From assembly GCF_000001735.4 (NCBI RefSeq), contig NC_003070.9, forward strand, positions 18,957,971 to 19,021,970: a stretch of DNA of 64,000 nt. The letters are read 5' to 3'. This document shows, piece by piece, positions 45,490 through 56,466 of the stretch. Source of the stretch: Arabidopsis thaliana (taxonomy: Eukaryota; Streptophyta; Magnoliopsida; Brassicales; Brassicaceae). Made by a program: the position numbers and the translations under genes. The notes beneath the pieces were generated by a model. It was not told the origin of the DNA and made no database searches. It was given only the letters and a program-made list of their open reading frames with translations. Every line of letters begins with the position of its first letter. Within the stretch, counting starts at the first letter, position 1.

Positions 45490-47542
45490 CTAAGCAGAAA
45501 TAAGCTGTTCTTGTAGAGGTCTCTTGGCTGGAGTTGAACGTTGTGACTCAGACGATTGAATTAGTATTTGCATTGTTATAGTTGCAATGACCAAGAAGAA
45601 CACAAACAAAAGAATGATCTTCCACGAGGCCACTATTGAAAGCCATTGCAGTAGCTTGAAACCACCGAATACAAGGAAACCTAACCAAATGATGACCACC
45701 TGTTTCCAACAACATTACCAGAATTTATAAGAGAATCAATTTAATAGCATTTCGATGTGTGATGTTTCTTACGATTAATGGCTTGATTGGCCGGTTAATT
45801 TGGTGAACTTCCAAGTCGCTGAAAACGTCTTTTGTGAAGTATTTCTCAAGTTGAGCATCCTGATTTTAAAAGTAAGCAATGTAGTGGCATGAGTTTTAGC
45901 GTAAATAGGAAAGTTTGATGAGTAAAATATTGTTTGTGAACCTTGGTGATAAATAGATCTTGGCACCATTGTGCAATGCCATCATCGGTTTCTGGCAACT
46001 CACTCATTTTGTGACGTCTCATCTGCAAATTTATCTTCAAGAAAAAAGAAACAAAGAGTTTACGATATAGTGAGCATAGGCTTGTATACGTTAAAAAAAA
46101 ACACAAACACATTTGAAACTTTTTTAACCTCAGATGATTGTCCACTGAACATCCTAAGCAGAGTTGGTGTAGGCTGATTGTTATGAACGGTTAAGGTACA
46201 GTCATATATTGCAGGAACAAATGACCGTATTTCAGACACTGCCGAAACAAATCCCTGATTTTGCATAAAATTATGTAAATCCAAGTGAAGTAAAGCTCAT
46301 AATAACCTGAAAAAAGCAAGTTGTTGGTGAAACTCACCTTTGTACGAGGAATCAAAACATTTCGAGGAGACGGTAAGCTTCTGATAGAGGCGTACTCTTG
46401 AGCAGCTTCAAGCTTCTCCTGAGTGAAACGAGTTCCTTCAACGAAAAGAGCTAACCAAAATGTCATTGGAAAGTCTTCAAGTCGTTTAAAACCTGCCTGT
46501 GTAAGAAGCAAGACAAAAAAAATGTTTCAAGCACATGAAACAGAATCAAATTTAAGCTCAAGAAAGAAAACAAGGCAAAATTAACCTTGAGGGTATTCTC
46601 ATCTTTAGCCCAACTTCTTTCCAAGAAAATGTAATCCGAAAACCACATCGACCAACCTATGATCTGTGAAAGACTTGTAATGTTTCAGTAAATCATTAAA
46701 GAGAGTAAACTAAAAACAGGAAAATTCAACAAAAGATCAAAAGAACTCACTGGAAGATACTTGGCTTCTTTCTTCATGATGGCTAATGAGCTTCCAAGAC
46801 AACCTACACGCTGTTATATGATTAATCAGAGACAGTGTTTATATTTCTCCAAATTTGAAAAATCATGTTTCAGTGAAAGACAAAAACACCTGAGCCATGA
46901 CCCATCCAATAAGCCAATCAATGTCACTTCGATGATTGCTTAAGACAAGTGCGTGTTCTTTCCCTGAAATTTAATATCAAGATTAAAAAGAATCATTATA
47001 TTCAAATACTGAAGACTAGGTTGCATAAATTGATCTTTACCAATTAACTCTAGAGTCTCTGCATCGACGTATAAATTGATCTGCAGCAACAACAAGACGA
47101 ATCACATATCAGACTATGATACCTCTATGTAAACCACAACAAGATTCATGAAAATCACCAACCTTTATACAAGCCCACCAATCAAACAACCATATGAGCT
47201 GCAACCAAAGTAATTCCGCAACATTTTTGTTTATTCTTCTATACAAACTTCTTGAGAATGGACGAACAATGATGAAGAACACAAGCTGGAAACAGAGAAA
47301 ATGTGTCCAAAAACCTTTAGTTGACACAAGTTTCGATTTTATAACAGACATTATAGAACATAAAATGTTTCAGCTATGTCTCTTCCATTGAGAAGACAAT
47401 ACAATGAAGATAGACTTCTTTTGGTATCAGAGCAAAACAAGTTTTAACAAAAATGGATGACCTGAATGATGTTGACGATGAGCCCTGAGATCAAGAAGAG
47501 GACACCAACAGGGATAAAGACAAGAGCCGCAGGGATCTTCAT
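45490..47542 (-). CDS. 1-acyl-sn-glycerol-3-phosphate acyltransferase 3 (LPAT3)
   Basis: This ER membrane enzyme adds an acyl group to lysophosphatidic acid to make phosphatidic acid. Eleven exons on the minus strand join in frame to 376 residues: 47542-47462, 47285-47163, 47080-47041, 46963-46890, 46810-46751, 46663-46586, 46496-46338, 46254-46129, 46034-45942, 45859-45773 and 45699-45490. For exon 9 the upstream acceptor is chosen because it restores INLQ and the expected length; the nearer acceptor at 46022 would drop four residues. The catalytic NHRSDID motif (His92, Asp97) and the substrate motif FVEGTRF (Glu172-Arg175) are intact. Hydrophobic segments lie at residues 5-35 and at the C-terminus (about 303-350). 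I recognise it as LPAT3 (AT1G51260), which I recall as strongly expressed in pollen. Confidence 0.95.
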
Positions 47543-47948
47543 GTCTGAGAGAGATAAGGAACAACACAAAGCAGCAACAGAAGAATATGAAAAATTGTTG
47601 AAGAAGACACCAACAGAGGATGACTGTTATCTTTGTTCTCAAATTCTTTTTGGGAGATTAGAGAATTGAAAATAAGGAAAATCCTTGTTGTTTTGACGCA
47701 AGAGCGTTTTTCATGCTCTATTTTAAGCCCATCAAAGCTATGTCTCTCTCTCTTACAATATTTGGTTGCCAAACACATGGAGACATGTGCGCATGTAAAG
47801 CTCTCCCATGAAGTAATAGAGTAAAATGCAATTAAAAACAGCAAAACTCACATATGTCATAAAATTTGATTTTGGCGGTTTTTGAGTTTATTTTTAACTT
47901 CACGGTTGTTAAATCCGGATTTCACATTGGCAATAAGTGGTGAGATCA

Positions 47949-48556
47949 ACCTTCCTTATATACTACTAAAGTCCTTTTCCATCTTTCTAATATGTGATTT
48001 TTCTCCAATGTTAAGTTTTATGGAGTTTTAATTCAGAATCAATTGACAAAAAGTAGAAAAGCACATGTTCCTTATATACTACTCAAATCATTTCCCATCT
48101 TTCGAACGTCGGATTTTTCTCAAATGTTAAGTTTCATAAACTTCCAACTCAAAATCAACTAACAATGTCTTGAAAGTTACACGTTTCTTATAAACTACTC
48201 AAGTCCCTTCCCATCCTTCCAATGTGGGATTTTTCTCCATACATCCCCATTCCCCTCGAAATAATGGCTCTTCTAGCCACTAATCTCGACATAATCCATC
48301 ATACCTCTCGAGATAATGCTCGTTTCTAGCTATTTCACGGAATTGGGCTTTATTTTGGACAATCAATTAGTGAGGGTGATCAGGTCTCTTTTCTGGGCCA
48401 GATTAGCAGGGTAGGGTGTGTTCGGACTCTGATACAATGTTAAATTCGGGTTTATGGACTTTCAATTAAAAATCAATTGGCAATGAGTTGAGAGACCTAC
48501 ATTTCTTCTATACTACTCAAGTTACCTATCATCTTTTTAATGTCGGATCTTTGTCC
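47949..48556. repeat. Diverged repeat units of about 115-120 bp, interrupted
   Basis: At least four units share TTCTTATATACTACTCAAG-like, TTTCCCATCTTTC-like and GTCGGATTTTTCTC-like blocks, followed by AATGTTAAG and a TCAATTGACAA-type end. Units begin at about 47949, 48067, 48187 and 48440. Unit 3 is followed by a unique insert at about 48245-48435. The wording of the blocks shows common origin despite many substitutions. Confidence 0.7.
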
Positions 48557-48574
48557 ACAAAAACTTTTGCAAAG

Positions 48575-48715
48575 ATCAAAAAACATTAATCGTCCCATGA
48601 CTCTAGAATAACGCCCGAACCATTGCAAGTGGTTCCCTTGTAAAATGCTGCAAACTGTCCAGCAGCTAGAGTGCTACCTTGACCACCTTCAAATAGGTGT
48701 ACAACCGCAACATGT
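48575..48715 (-). pseudogene. Duplicated fragment of the MnmA-like gene's last exon
   Basis: On the minus strand this stretch encodes HVAVVHLFEGGQGS followed by [19 protein letters not shown] and VILESWDD, then a stop. It aligns with 61368-61500, the last exon of the MnmA-like gene at the end of this window. It differs by several substitutions and a small insertion near GGQGST. It has no start, no splice sites of its own and no further exons nearby, so it is a transposed scrap rather than a gene. Confidence 0.85.
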
Positions 48716-49606
48716 GTAGAACCAAAGGTGTGCCTAGAATTTTTAATGCCAAAGTAAGAAAATTAATTTCATGTTCTTTTTCTTTTGGTACAGTACTTGG
48801 TGGGATTCAAAAATGTACATACTATATACACCAACCGCCAAAAAATGAGATTCAAACTACAGTCAATAAGAAGCAAGGAAGACTAAATAGAGGGAGCTAG
48901 TGATTATCTGACAATCAAATCAAGTAGACAACCCCGATGGATGTCCTCTCCCTACATAAGGGAGTTCAGTTCTTACTAGCACTTTGAGCTCCAAAACAAA
49001 TTCAATATTTGAATTTTCCCAAAGCCTGGTCAAGCAATATATGGTCAAATTTAATTGAATGTTTATATAAAAATTTATGGTAACTGTAGAAAATTGTAAA
49101 CTATTGTTAAATATTTTATAAGAAATATAATACAAAAATTTAAGCAATATATTTACTTATTTAGGTCTGGGCATATGAGTATTCTGGGAGCCAGAAATTT
49201 TAGTTAAAGTTTATATATATATAATATTTAATTATATATTATAGTAGATGATATATTTAAAGAATAGATTATTGTTTACATGGTCTAGAGAATTGTTTTT
49301 TTTTTCACCTAAATAAAACTAAAATTATATTTTTTATATGTAGTATTGAGTTTTTGACCATTTCTCAACAAACTAACAAGCATCACTGGTTGTGGATAAA
49401 TATTTGAATAAAAAGAACTCTGACTTTTGATATATAGTTTTGAAAATGACATTATTTCCCTCTCACTGTCAGAGGAAAGAACGACGAAAGGACGAATTGT
49501 TCTTCCGCGTATTTACTCATATATCCCTTCTTGATCGACGACCATCCACCATGAAAAGGGATCTTCCGTTGGCCTCGTAGATTTAATTTATCGACATCTA
49601 TTCAGA

Positions 49607-50612
49607 ATGAGTACTGACGAGCTTCTCACCTTCGATCATGTCGACATCCGATTCCCTAGTACCCTTTTATATATCTTTGATGATCTCTCTTAATTTTCAG
49701 ATTTGTTTACTACATGTTAATCGGTTGACTTTTGATTTTGATGTAGTTTTTTTTTTTTTTTTTAATGAATGTAGAATTTATTCAACCATAAAAATGAAAA
49801 ACCTTGTTACAATAAATGCATCCTTAAATCGAATGTTGTTTTGATTTTGATGCAGTTGAACTGAACAAGCAAGGGTCTTGCTCTCTCAATTTGACTAACA
49901 AGACCGACAATTATGTGGCCTTCAAGGTGAACTACTACATTAGAATATAATTGTCTTTGTTTTCTTCTACATATTTGAGCTTTTGTGTATCTTAGATTTT
50001 CAAGGTCAAATTTTTAGGCTCAAACGACGAAACCAAAGATGTATTGTGTCAAGCCTAGTGTTGGTGTTGTTCTTCCAAGATCCTCTTGTGAAGTATTAGG
50101 TATGTCTCTGACTTTTTTTTTCTTTCGTAAATGGACTGTTCTTCGCCGGAAAAGGGTTTTGGAATCATGGGTTTCATGTCTCCAACCTAGTGATCAATTT
50201 TTTTTGTCTCCAACCTAGTGGTCATGCAAGCACTAAAGGAAGCTCCGGCTGATAGGCAGTGCAAAGACAAGTTATTGTTTCAGTGTAAAGTGGTGGAACC
50301 AGGAACCATGGACAAGGAGGTTACTTCTGAAATGGTATGGACATTCTAATCAACGGGATTTACACCATGATTCTGATATGTTCTTAACACTATTTTGGCA
50401 ATTTGGCTTTTGGTTATATAATACACTCTTTTAATTTCTGATGAAAACTCTAGTTTAGTAAAGAGGCAGGGCATCGGGTTGAGGAGACTATATTCAAAAT
50501 TATCTATGTTGCTCCACCACAACCACAATCACCGGTTCAAGAAGGATTAGAAGATGGCTCTTCACCAAGTGCTTCTGTCTCAGATAAAGGAAATGCTTCT
50601 GAAGTTTTTGTT
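49607..50612 (+). CDS. VAP/MSP-domain unit 1 (first tandem copy)
   Basis: Five exons (49607-49658, 49856-49926, 50018-50099, 50219-50334, 50454-50612) join in frame to 160 residues: an MSP domain like that of plant VAP27/PVA proteins plus a short Pro/Ser-rich tail. The start MSTDELLTFDHVDIRFP and NLTNKTDNYVAFK are typical. VAP proteins sit on the ER and bind FFAT motifs of partners; the Lys of the K-x-M/L binding strand is present (CKDKLLFQC). The usual coiled coil and C-terminal membrane anchor are absent. After exon 5 the donor GTACGT leads into unit 2. This unit may be the 5' half of one gene with the MSP-TIR unit, or a separate gene. The acceptor of exon 4 is duplicated 28 bases upstream. 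Confidence 0.75.
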
Positions 50613-50747
50613 GTACGTATACATTTCCTTTTGTATTGCTTTCCTTGTTTTCTAGTATACCCCCTTCTTGATCGACGACCATCTACCACTCACTTTCTCT
50701 AATGTACGGATAAGGGACCGTCCGTTGGCATCGTAGATTTAATCAGA

Positions 50748-52526
50748 ATGAGTGACGAGCTTCTCATCATCGATCCTGTCGACGTTCAATTCCCTAGTAC
50801 GCTTTTATTTATCCTTGATCTCGATCTCTCCTAATATTCAGATTAGTTTTTTACTCTGTTGATCGGTTGACTTTTGATTTTGATGTAGTTGAACTGAACA
50901 AGAAAGTGTCTTGCTCTCTCAATTTGACTAACAAGACCGAAAATTATGTGGCCTTCAAGGTGAAACTAATACATTATAATTGTCTACATGTTGGAGATTT
51001 TGTGTATCTTAGGTTTCAAGGGTCAATTTTCTTAGGCTAAAACGACCAATGCAAAGAAGTATTATGTCAGGCCTAATGTTGGTGTTGTTCTTCCAAGATC
51101 CTCTTGTGAAGTGTTAGGTATCTCTCTGATACTCTTGACTTATCTTTTTTACTTTCGTAATTAATGGATCGTTCGCCATAAAAGGGTTTTGGGATCATGA
51201 TGAGTTTCTTGTCTCCAACGTAGTGATCATGCAAGCACTAAAGGAAGCTCCGGCTGATATGCAGTGCAGAGACAAGTTATTGTTTCAGTGTAAAGTGGTG
51301 GAACCAGAAACCACGGCCAAGGATGTTACTTCTGAGATGGTATTGACATTCTTATCATCGGGATTAAAATATGATTCTGATATTTTCTAACTTGGCTTTT
51401 GGTTTATTTTCTTATGAAAACTCTAGTTTAGCAAAGAGGCAGGGCATCCAGCTGAGGAGACTAGATTGAAAGTTATGTATGTTACTCCACCACAACCACC
51501 ATCACCGGTTCAAGAAGGAACAGAAGAGGGCTCTTCACCAAGAGCTTCTGTCTCAGATAATGGGAATGCTTCTGAAGCTTTTGTTGTACGTATACATTTC
51601 CTTTTGTAATTGTGTTGCTTTCCTTGTTTAATTTTAGGTTCTATGACTATGAAATGGAAAGTAATCCATCCCAATTTTGTCCTGATGGCTTTTCTTCTTT
51701 TACTCCCATCTTCAGGATATGCTAAGATCCTTGTTGGTTCCGTTATTTTCCAATGCTGCCTCCTCCACGGACGATCACGGCATCACTCTGCCGCAGTACC
51801 AAGTGTTCATCAATTTCAGGGGAGACGAGCTGAGAAATAGCTTTGTTGGGTTTCTTGTAAAGGCCATGAGATTGGAGAAGATCAACGTGTTCACTGACGA
51901 GGTTGAGTTGAGGGGTACAAATCTAAATTATCTTTTCAGGAGGATCGAGGAATCGAGAGTCGCGGTGGCCATCTTCTCCGAGAGGTACACAGAATCATGC
52001 TGGTGCTTGGATGAGCTTGTGAAGATGAAGGAGCAGATGGAACAAGGCAAACTCGTGGTGGTTCCCGTTTTCTACAGATTAAACGCCACCGCGTGTAAAA
52101 GATTCATGGGAGCTTTCGGAGACAACTTGAGGAATCTGGAGTGGGAGTACCGGAGTGAGCCTGAGAGAATACAGAAATGGAAGGAAGCTTTATCATCAGT
52201 TTTCAGTAACATAGGCTTGACGTCGGATATACGAAGGTATAATTTGATAAACAAAAATATGGATCATACTAGTGAATTTCTGTATATAGTGTTGATTCTC
52301 AACTTCTTCTCTGAGATTTCTGACATGACAGGTTTAACGACTTCTTATCAGTTCCTTTTAATGATGAAATCGAATCTTATATCATATGACATATATATAT
52401 ACCCAACTAAATTTTGTGTAAATGTTTTCATTGGTGTGTAGTAATGAGAGCAAATTTGTCGACTCAATCGTTGAGGAAGTGAAGAAAGTGCTAATCAAGA
52501 TTGGTACCGAGGAAAGAGAACTCTAA
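50748..52526 (+). CDS. MSP-domain plus TIR-domain fusion protein (second tandem copy)
   Basis: Seven exons (50748-50796, 50889-50959, 51036-51117, 51224-51339, 51427-51585, 51716-52236, 52442-52526) join in frame to 360 residues. The first 159 residues are a second MSP domain parallel to unit 1. Exon 6 adds a TIR domain: YQVFINFRGDELRNSFVGFL, then DEVELRGTNLN (BB loop), then ESCWCLDELVKM, whose Glu is the position used for NAD hydrolysis in plant TIRs. Exon 7 ends the TIR with SIVEEVKKVLIKIG. No NB-ARC or LRR follows before the next gene. The pairing suggests a TIR signal tethered through FFAT partners to the ER; this is inference. I recall an Arabidopsis locus here (AT1G51270, VAP1-4) described with both domains. 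Confidence 0.82.
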
Positions 52527-54202
52527 GAAACTTCCACCACGACTAGCAAAACGTTCGAAGGAGAATGAGAAGAGTTTGATATGACCCCTAGTCCCTAGAT
52601 TTTGGAGTCGAAGAAGAGCAAAGAGGTGCAAATGTATATATCAGGCAGGTTCGATTTAGTTTATTAATCTTCATTGTTATGAAAATTATTTTTGTGAAAA
52701 TTGATAGTCTCCGGTGATTAATTTAAATTTACATCTCTTCATTTATATATTCAAAAATTTACGTAAAAACTGTTTTCTTTTTAAATTATTATCGACTCGC
52801 ATGACCTCTTCCTTGCTTAAGGATACTATCATATCTTACATTTTGGGGCATTCTTTTCTACAACCTTTAGAAGATTTGGACTTGTCTCCCGTTTATCCTT
52901 TTTTTTTTCTCTAGCAGACAACTTCTTCAAAGATCATCTTCCATGGAAGTTTCCTCGTTTAACATTGACCGATGGTACCACAATATATATCAAGCGTTCG
53001 TACTTCGTAGGTTTTCTTGTGCAAGAGACAGCAAACGTATCTTTAGATGATCATGACCTGAGAGACAGCCCTTTGGTTACAAACTATGTTTGCTTCACTA
53101 CTCCCATAAATGATTTGCTAAAATTCCATACTTTATTGATATCTCTCTCCCATAAGGTTTCTTCAAAAGTACATCACTCGAGTTTGTTTTTTGCAACAAT
53201 GTATTTGTTCGAGTTTGAATCTTTCACGTTTATAGTTTGGTTATCTCCTACTTAGTTTTCTCACTCGGATATTAAATTTTTTAAGACTGTTATATTTGCA
53301 TAGTTGCTACTGGCTTAATTTTATATTTTTAAGGAATTTAATATTCTATTTTCATTTTATATAATTAAAATTAACAGATAGTTGAAACCCCGTCTATAGT
53401 GCATAGTCTTTAATTAATCATGATTCTATTTGTCCTTGTATAAGTAGTATATTTTGTTGTACTTTGGATTTACCAACTCTTGTATCCCAATTAAGTAAAT
53501 ACATAAGATGTAAGAAAATAACTACATTAAAACCCATGCTTGAATACTACCCAATAAGTAAATGAATTTGAAAAAGAAATCTATTACAGTTTACTATATC
53601 TGGAATACTACATTACATTTAAATCATTATTCATCAATATAATATCTCTACTCAACAGAAATTTTGCATTTTATTCATGTAAAATTTAATCTTTGCAATT
53701 ATTTTTATATTCCCTTTTAAGAGGCTTTATTTTGATACAGGTAAAATTATTTAGTTTGACAAATATATCAAAACATAAATTCATTTGGATATGTGTAAAT
53801 CTAAAAAGTTAAAATAATTCATGAACTACTACTAAATGATTAAGTACACAATAATACATTTCTAGTATATCTATATATATATATATATATATATATAGAT
53901 ATATACATATATTTGTTTATAAATACTAAAGTAGCTATGATGAAACCACTCCAAATTAATATATAGCTTATCTACAGTTAATTTTATATGGAAGTATCTA
54001 ATACATTTTAAATATTTCCTCATAAATTTAGTAATCTTAGTAAAACATCTATTTGCTTTTACTTGTTTTTTTGTATATTACTTTATGCAATAATTTATTT
54101 ATTTTTATCCTTTTTTAGAGACCTTATATACGTAGTACTAGTTATATGATTTAGAAAATTTTGTGACACCCAAGTATAATCTTTATTTTCATCTTAAAGC
54201 TA
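52527..54202. other. MSP/TIR to F-box intergenic region
   Basis: The first 150 bases are probably 3' UTR. The stretch 52860-53255 is open on the plus strand (with SLADNFFKDHLPWKFPRL-like and DDHDLRDSPLVTNYVC stretches) but resembles no family I know; it may be an old gene remnant. An (AT)n microsatellite lies at about 53867-53897. The rest is AT-rich and empty. Confidence 0.45.
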
Positions 54203-55336
54203 ATGGTCTCGGTGAACCTTCCATGGGAATTAGTGGAGGAGATCCTATATAGGGTTCCACCTCAATCTCTTGCTCGATTCAGGACCGTATGTAAGCAATG
54301 GAATTCTCTTTTTGACGACAACAAGTTTGTGAACGACCACTTGGTTCGATCACGACCACAATTCATGTTCCGAACAGATTCTAAGATGTATTCGGTAGCC
54401 GTTAATTTCAGTGGTCCATGGATAGAGGTCCATGAGTTAACCTTAGACATTCCTGGTTTGAATTGTGAGATGCCAATATGGCTATACAACTATGTTGATT
54501 GTGATGGCTTGTTGTTTTGTACTAGCTACAAGTTTAAAGGGGTCTTGATTTGGAACCCCTGGTTGAAACAAACTAGATTATTCGCATCCAATCATCATTA
54601 TCCAACGAAATATGTCATAGGTTATGATAATAAGAAACGATACAAGGTGCTTGATTATGAATTTGAACCATCATCAAAATTGACGATTTATGAGATTGGG
54701 TTATATTCAAAGAAAGTTAAAGATTTGGAGTCTGATAGTTCTTGGTCAGTTGTCCAATCCAATAGTGTATCTCTGAATGGAACTTTATATTGGGCTGGTG
54801 TAGATGTTAACAATGGTATTTTCATTAGAAGCTTCAGTTTTTCAACAGAGAGACTAACAACTTTTTGTCGCCTACCTTTGAAGTACAATGAAGACAATAT
54901 TCTAGCCCTTGCGGTTTTTAGGAAAGATCGGTTTTCGTTGTTAAAACTATGCAATAAAACATCAAAGATAAAGATTTGGTTGACAAAGAATAGTATAAAT
55001 AATAGGGAGATAGGATTAGTAGAGGACGTGGTGTGGATAAAACTCATGACAGTGTTAATACCTGATTTCCCTAAATTGCCATTTCGTTGGTATAATCGTC
55101 CTGACCTAACTTACTTCCTTGACAACGATGATGCTAAGAGGCTCGTTATCTGTTGTTATGATGAAACTCAACAAGTTTACATCTACATCGTAAGAAGAAA
55201 TATTGTAAAAAAAATCAAAATAGATCTCTTTGAGGATCTACTTGATCAATCTAGTCCTCATCTCCGTACTTATATCCCCAGTTTGGTTCGGCCTACCCAG
55301 GTCAAAGAGGACAATAACAAACTATATGTATTATAA
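54203..55336 (+). CDS. F-box protein with FBA-type interaction domain
   Basis: This is an intact intronless CDS of 377 residues. The F-box spans about residues 4-42 (NLPWELVEEILYRVPPQSLA, then RTVCKQWNSLF) and would bind SKP1/ASK proteins in an SCF ubiquitin ligase. The remainder matches the FBA_1-type C-terminal region (IWNPWLKQTRLF near residue 115, YWAGVD near 195, and a beta-rich end). The substrate is unknown. The length is normal for this very large, fast-evolving Arabidopsis family. I recall locus AT1G51290 but no symbol. The start has a good context (CTAATGGTC) and directly precedes the F-box. Confidence 0.93.
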   Translation: MVSVNLPWELVEEILYRVPPQSLARFRTVCKQWNSLFDDNKFVNDHLVRSRPQFMFRTDSKMYSVAVNFSGPWIEVHELTLDIPGLNCEMPIWLYNYVDCDGLLFCTSYKFKGVLIWNPWLKQTRLFASNHHYPTKYVIGYDNKKRYKVLDYEFEPSSKLTIYEIGLYSKKVKDLESDSSWSVVQSNSVSLNGTLYWAGVDVNNGIFIRSFSFSTERLTTFCRLPLKYNEDNILALAVFRKDRFSLLKLCNKTSKIKIWLTKNSINNREIGLVEDVVWIKLMTVLIPDFPKLPFRWYNRPDLTYFLDNDDAKRLVICCYDETQQVYIYIVRRNIVKKIKIDLFEDLLDQSSPHLRTYIPSLVRPTQVKEDNNKLYVL

Positions 55337-56466
55337 TATATATTTGTACTTTGGTATTTCGTTAACAACCATATTTTTCTTTTCAATCCAAGATTTTTCT
55401 TATCTATAGTCTGATATTTTTCTTATATAAAACTTTGACATGACGGCTTTTGTTATTGTATAAAATTAATTAGCTTTTTCTTTTAACAAACCTCGAAATG
55501 ATAATGATCGCTTCGATAAAACCTTAAATGATTTTTCTTATTTCATTTCTTCAAGAAGAAATTTGTTTTTCATGGTTTTGTTCTTGATTTTTTTGGGAAC
55601 GTTCTTAGATCCTAGAAATAAACCAACATTTAACTGCACGGGGACGATCTCAAATTGATGAATTAGACTCAAGTTTCAAATAAAACTAAATTTGAAAATT
55701 CATATATTAAAACTTCATAAGAATGTAGGATGCTATTAAAAATGAGATATATAGGGCAATGACGTCGTTGTTGGGTCGTCATTAGTGGCCAGTGGGCATA
55801 AGATACGCATTTCCTTGAAAACTTTTAGGGTATACAGTTTTTTTATGATATCCATACCCTCGAGAATTTGTAAAGTTTAATTAGGTTTTTGTTTTGGGTA
55901 AAATGTTTAATCATGGTCCAATACCTCAAAGGCCAAGATAGAAAACCACAAATATGGATATACCATAAATCAAGAACCTGAAGATATGTATTCATCAAGT
56001 ATTGTTTGAATCATCCGTCCTGACAAAAAAAATCTGAAATGTGTGGGAGAGAATATTATAAAACCAAAAAGATTCTTTTTTTTTTGTTTTGTCTAAATAC
56101 CGAAAAGATTCATGTAGTTCAAATAGGATACGAGCCAGTTTTGTACGCGGCCGTTTAACCAAAAAAAAAAAAAAAAAAAGTTCGGTTGCGATTGAACTTA
56201 TAAGATAATCTCATGGTCAAAAAGTCACATGGCAAGTGAAAAGTCTTTGCATTTGGTAAGAAGAAAACTTTAATTAAAAAAGCACTAAATTATTCAAAAA
56301 CGAGAATCCGACAACGACAAAAGGACAAACGACGATGAGAAACTGCCAAGCCAACAAATGGAATACTAGAAAGAAAACAAACACTTAAATATATTCGCTA
56401 TATAATCGTTTCTTATTATTTTAAACATAATTAAGCTAGTACGTATTATTTTAGTATTTTGCTAAA
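55337..56466. other. Gap between convergent F-box and thioesterase-like genes
   Basis: It holds both 3' UTRs and AT-rich DNA, with a 20-base A run at 56160-56179. No gene is seen. Confidence 0.5.

Larger units (their letters stand above)
47543..49606. other. LPAT3-MSP/TIR intergenic region
   Basis: LPAT3 5' UTR and promoter sequence are followed by diverged tandem repeats (47949-48556) and a pseudogene scrap of the MnmA-like gene (48575-48715). No complete gene is seen. The stretch 49500-49606 is the leader of the next gene. Confidence 0.55.

Noticed and set aside
52442..54202. NB-ARC or LRR exons after the TIR domain
   Set aside because: I looked for P-loop (GxGGxGKT), GLPL and LxxLxL motifs on the plus strand up to the F-box gene and saw none; the TIR gene ends at 52526.
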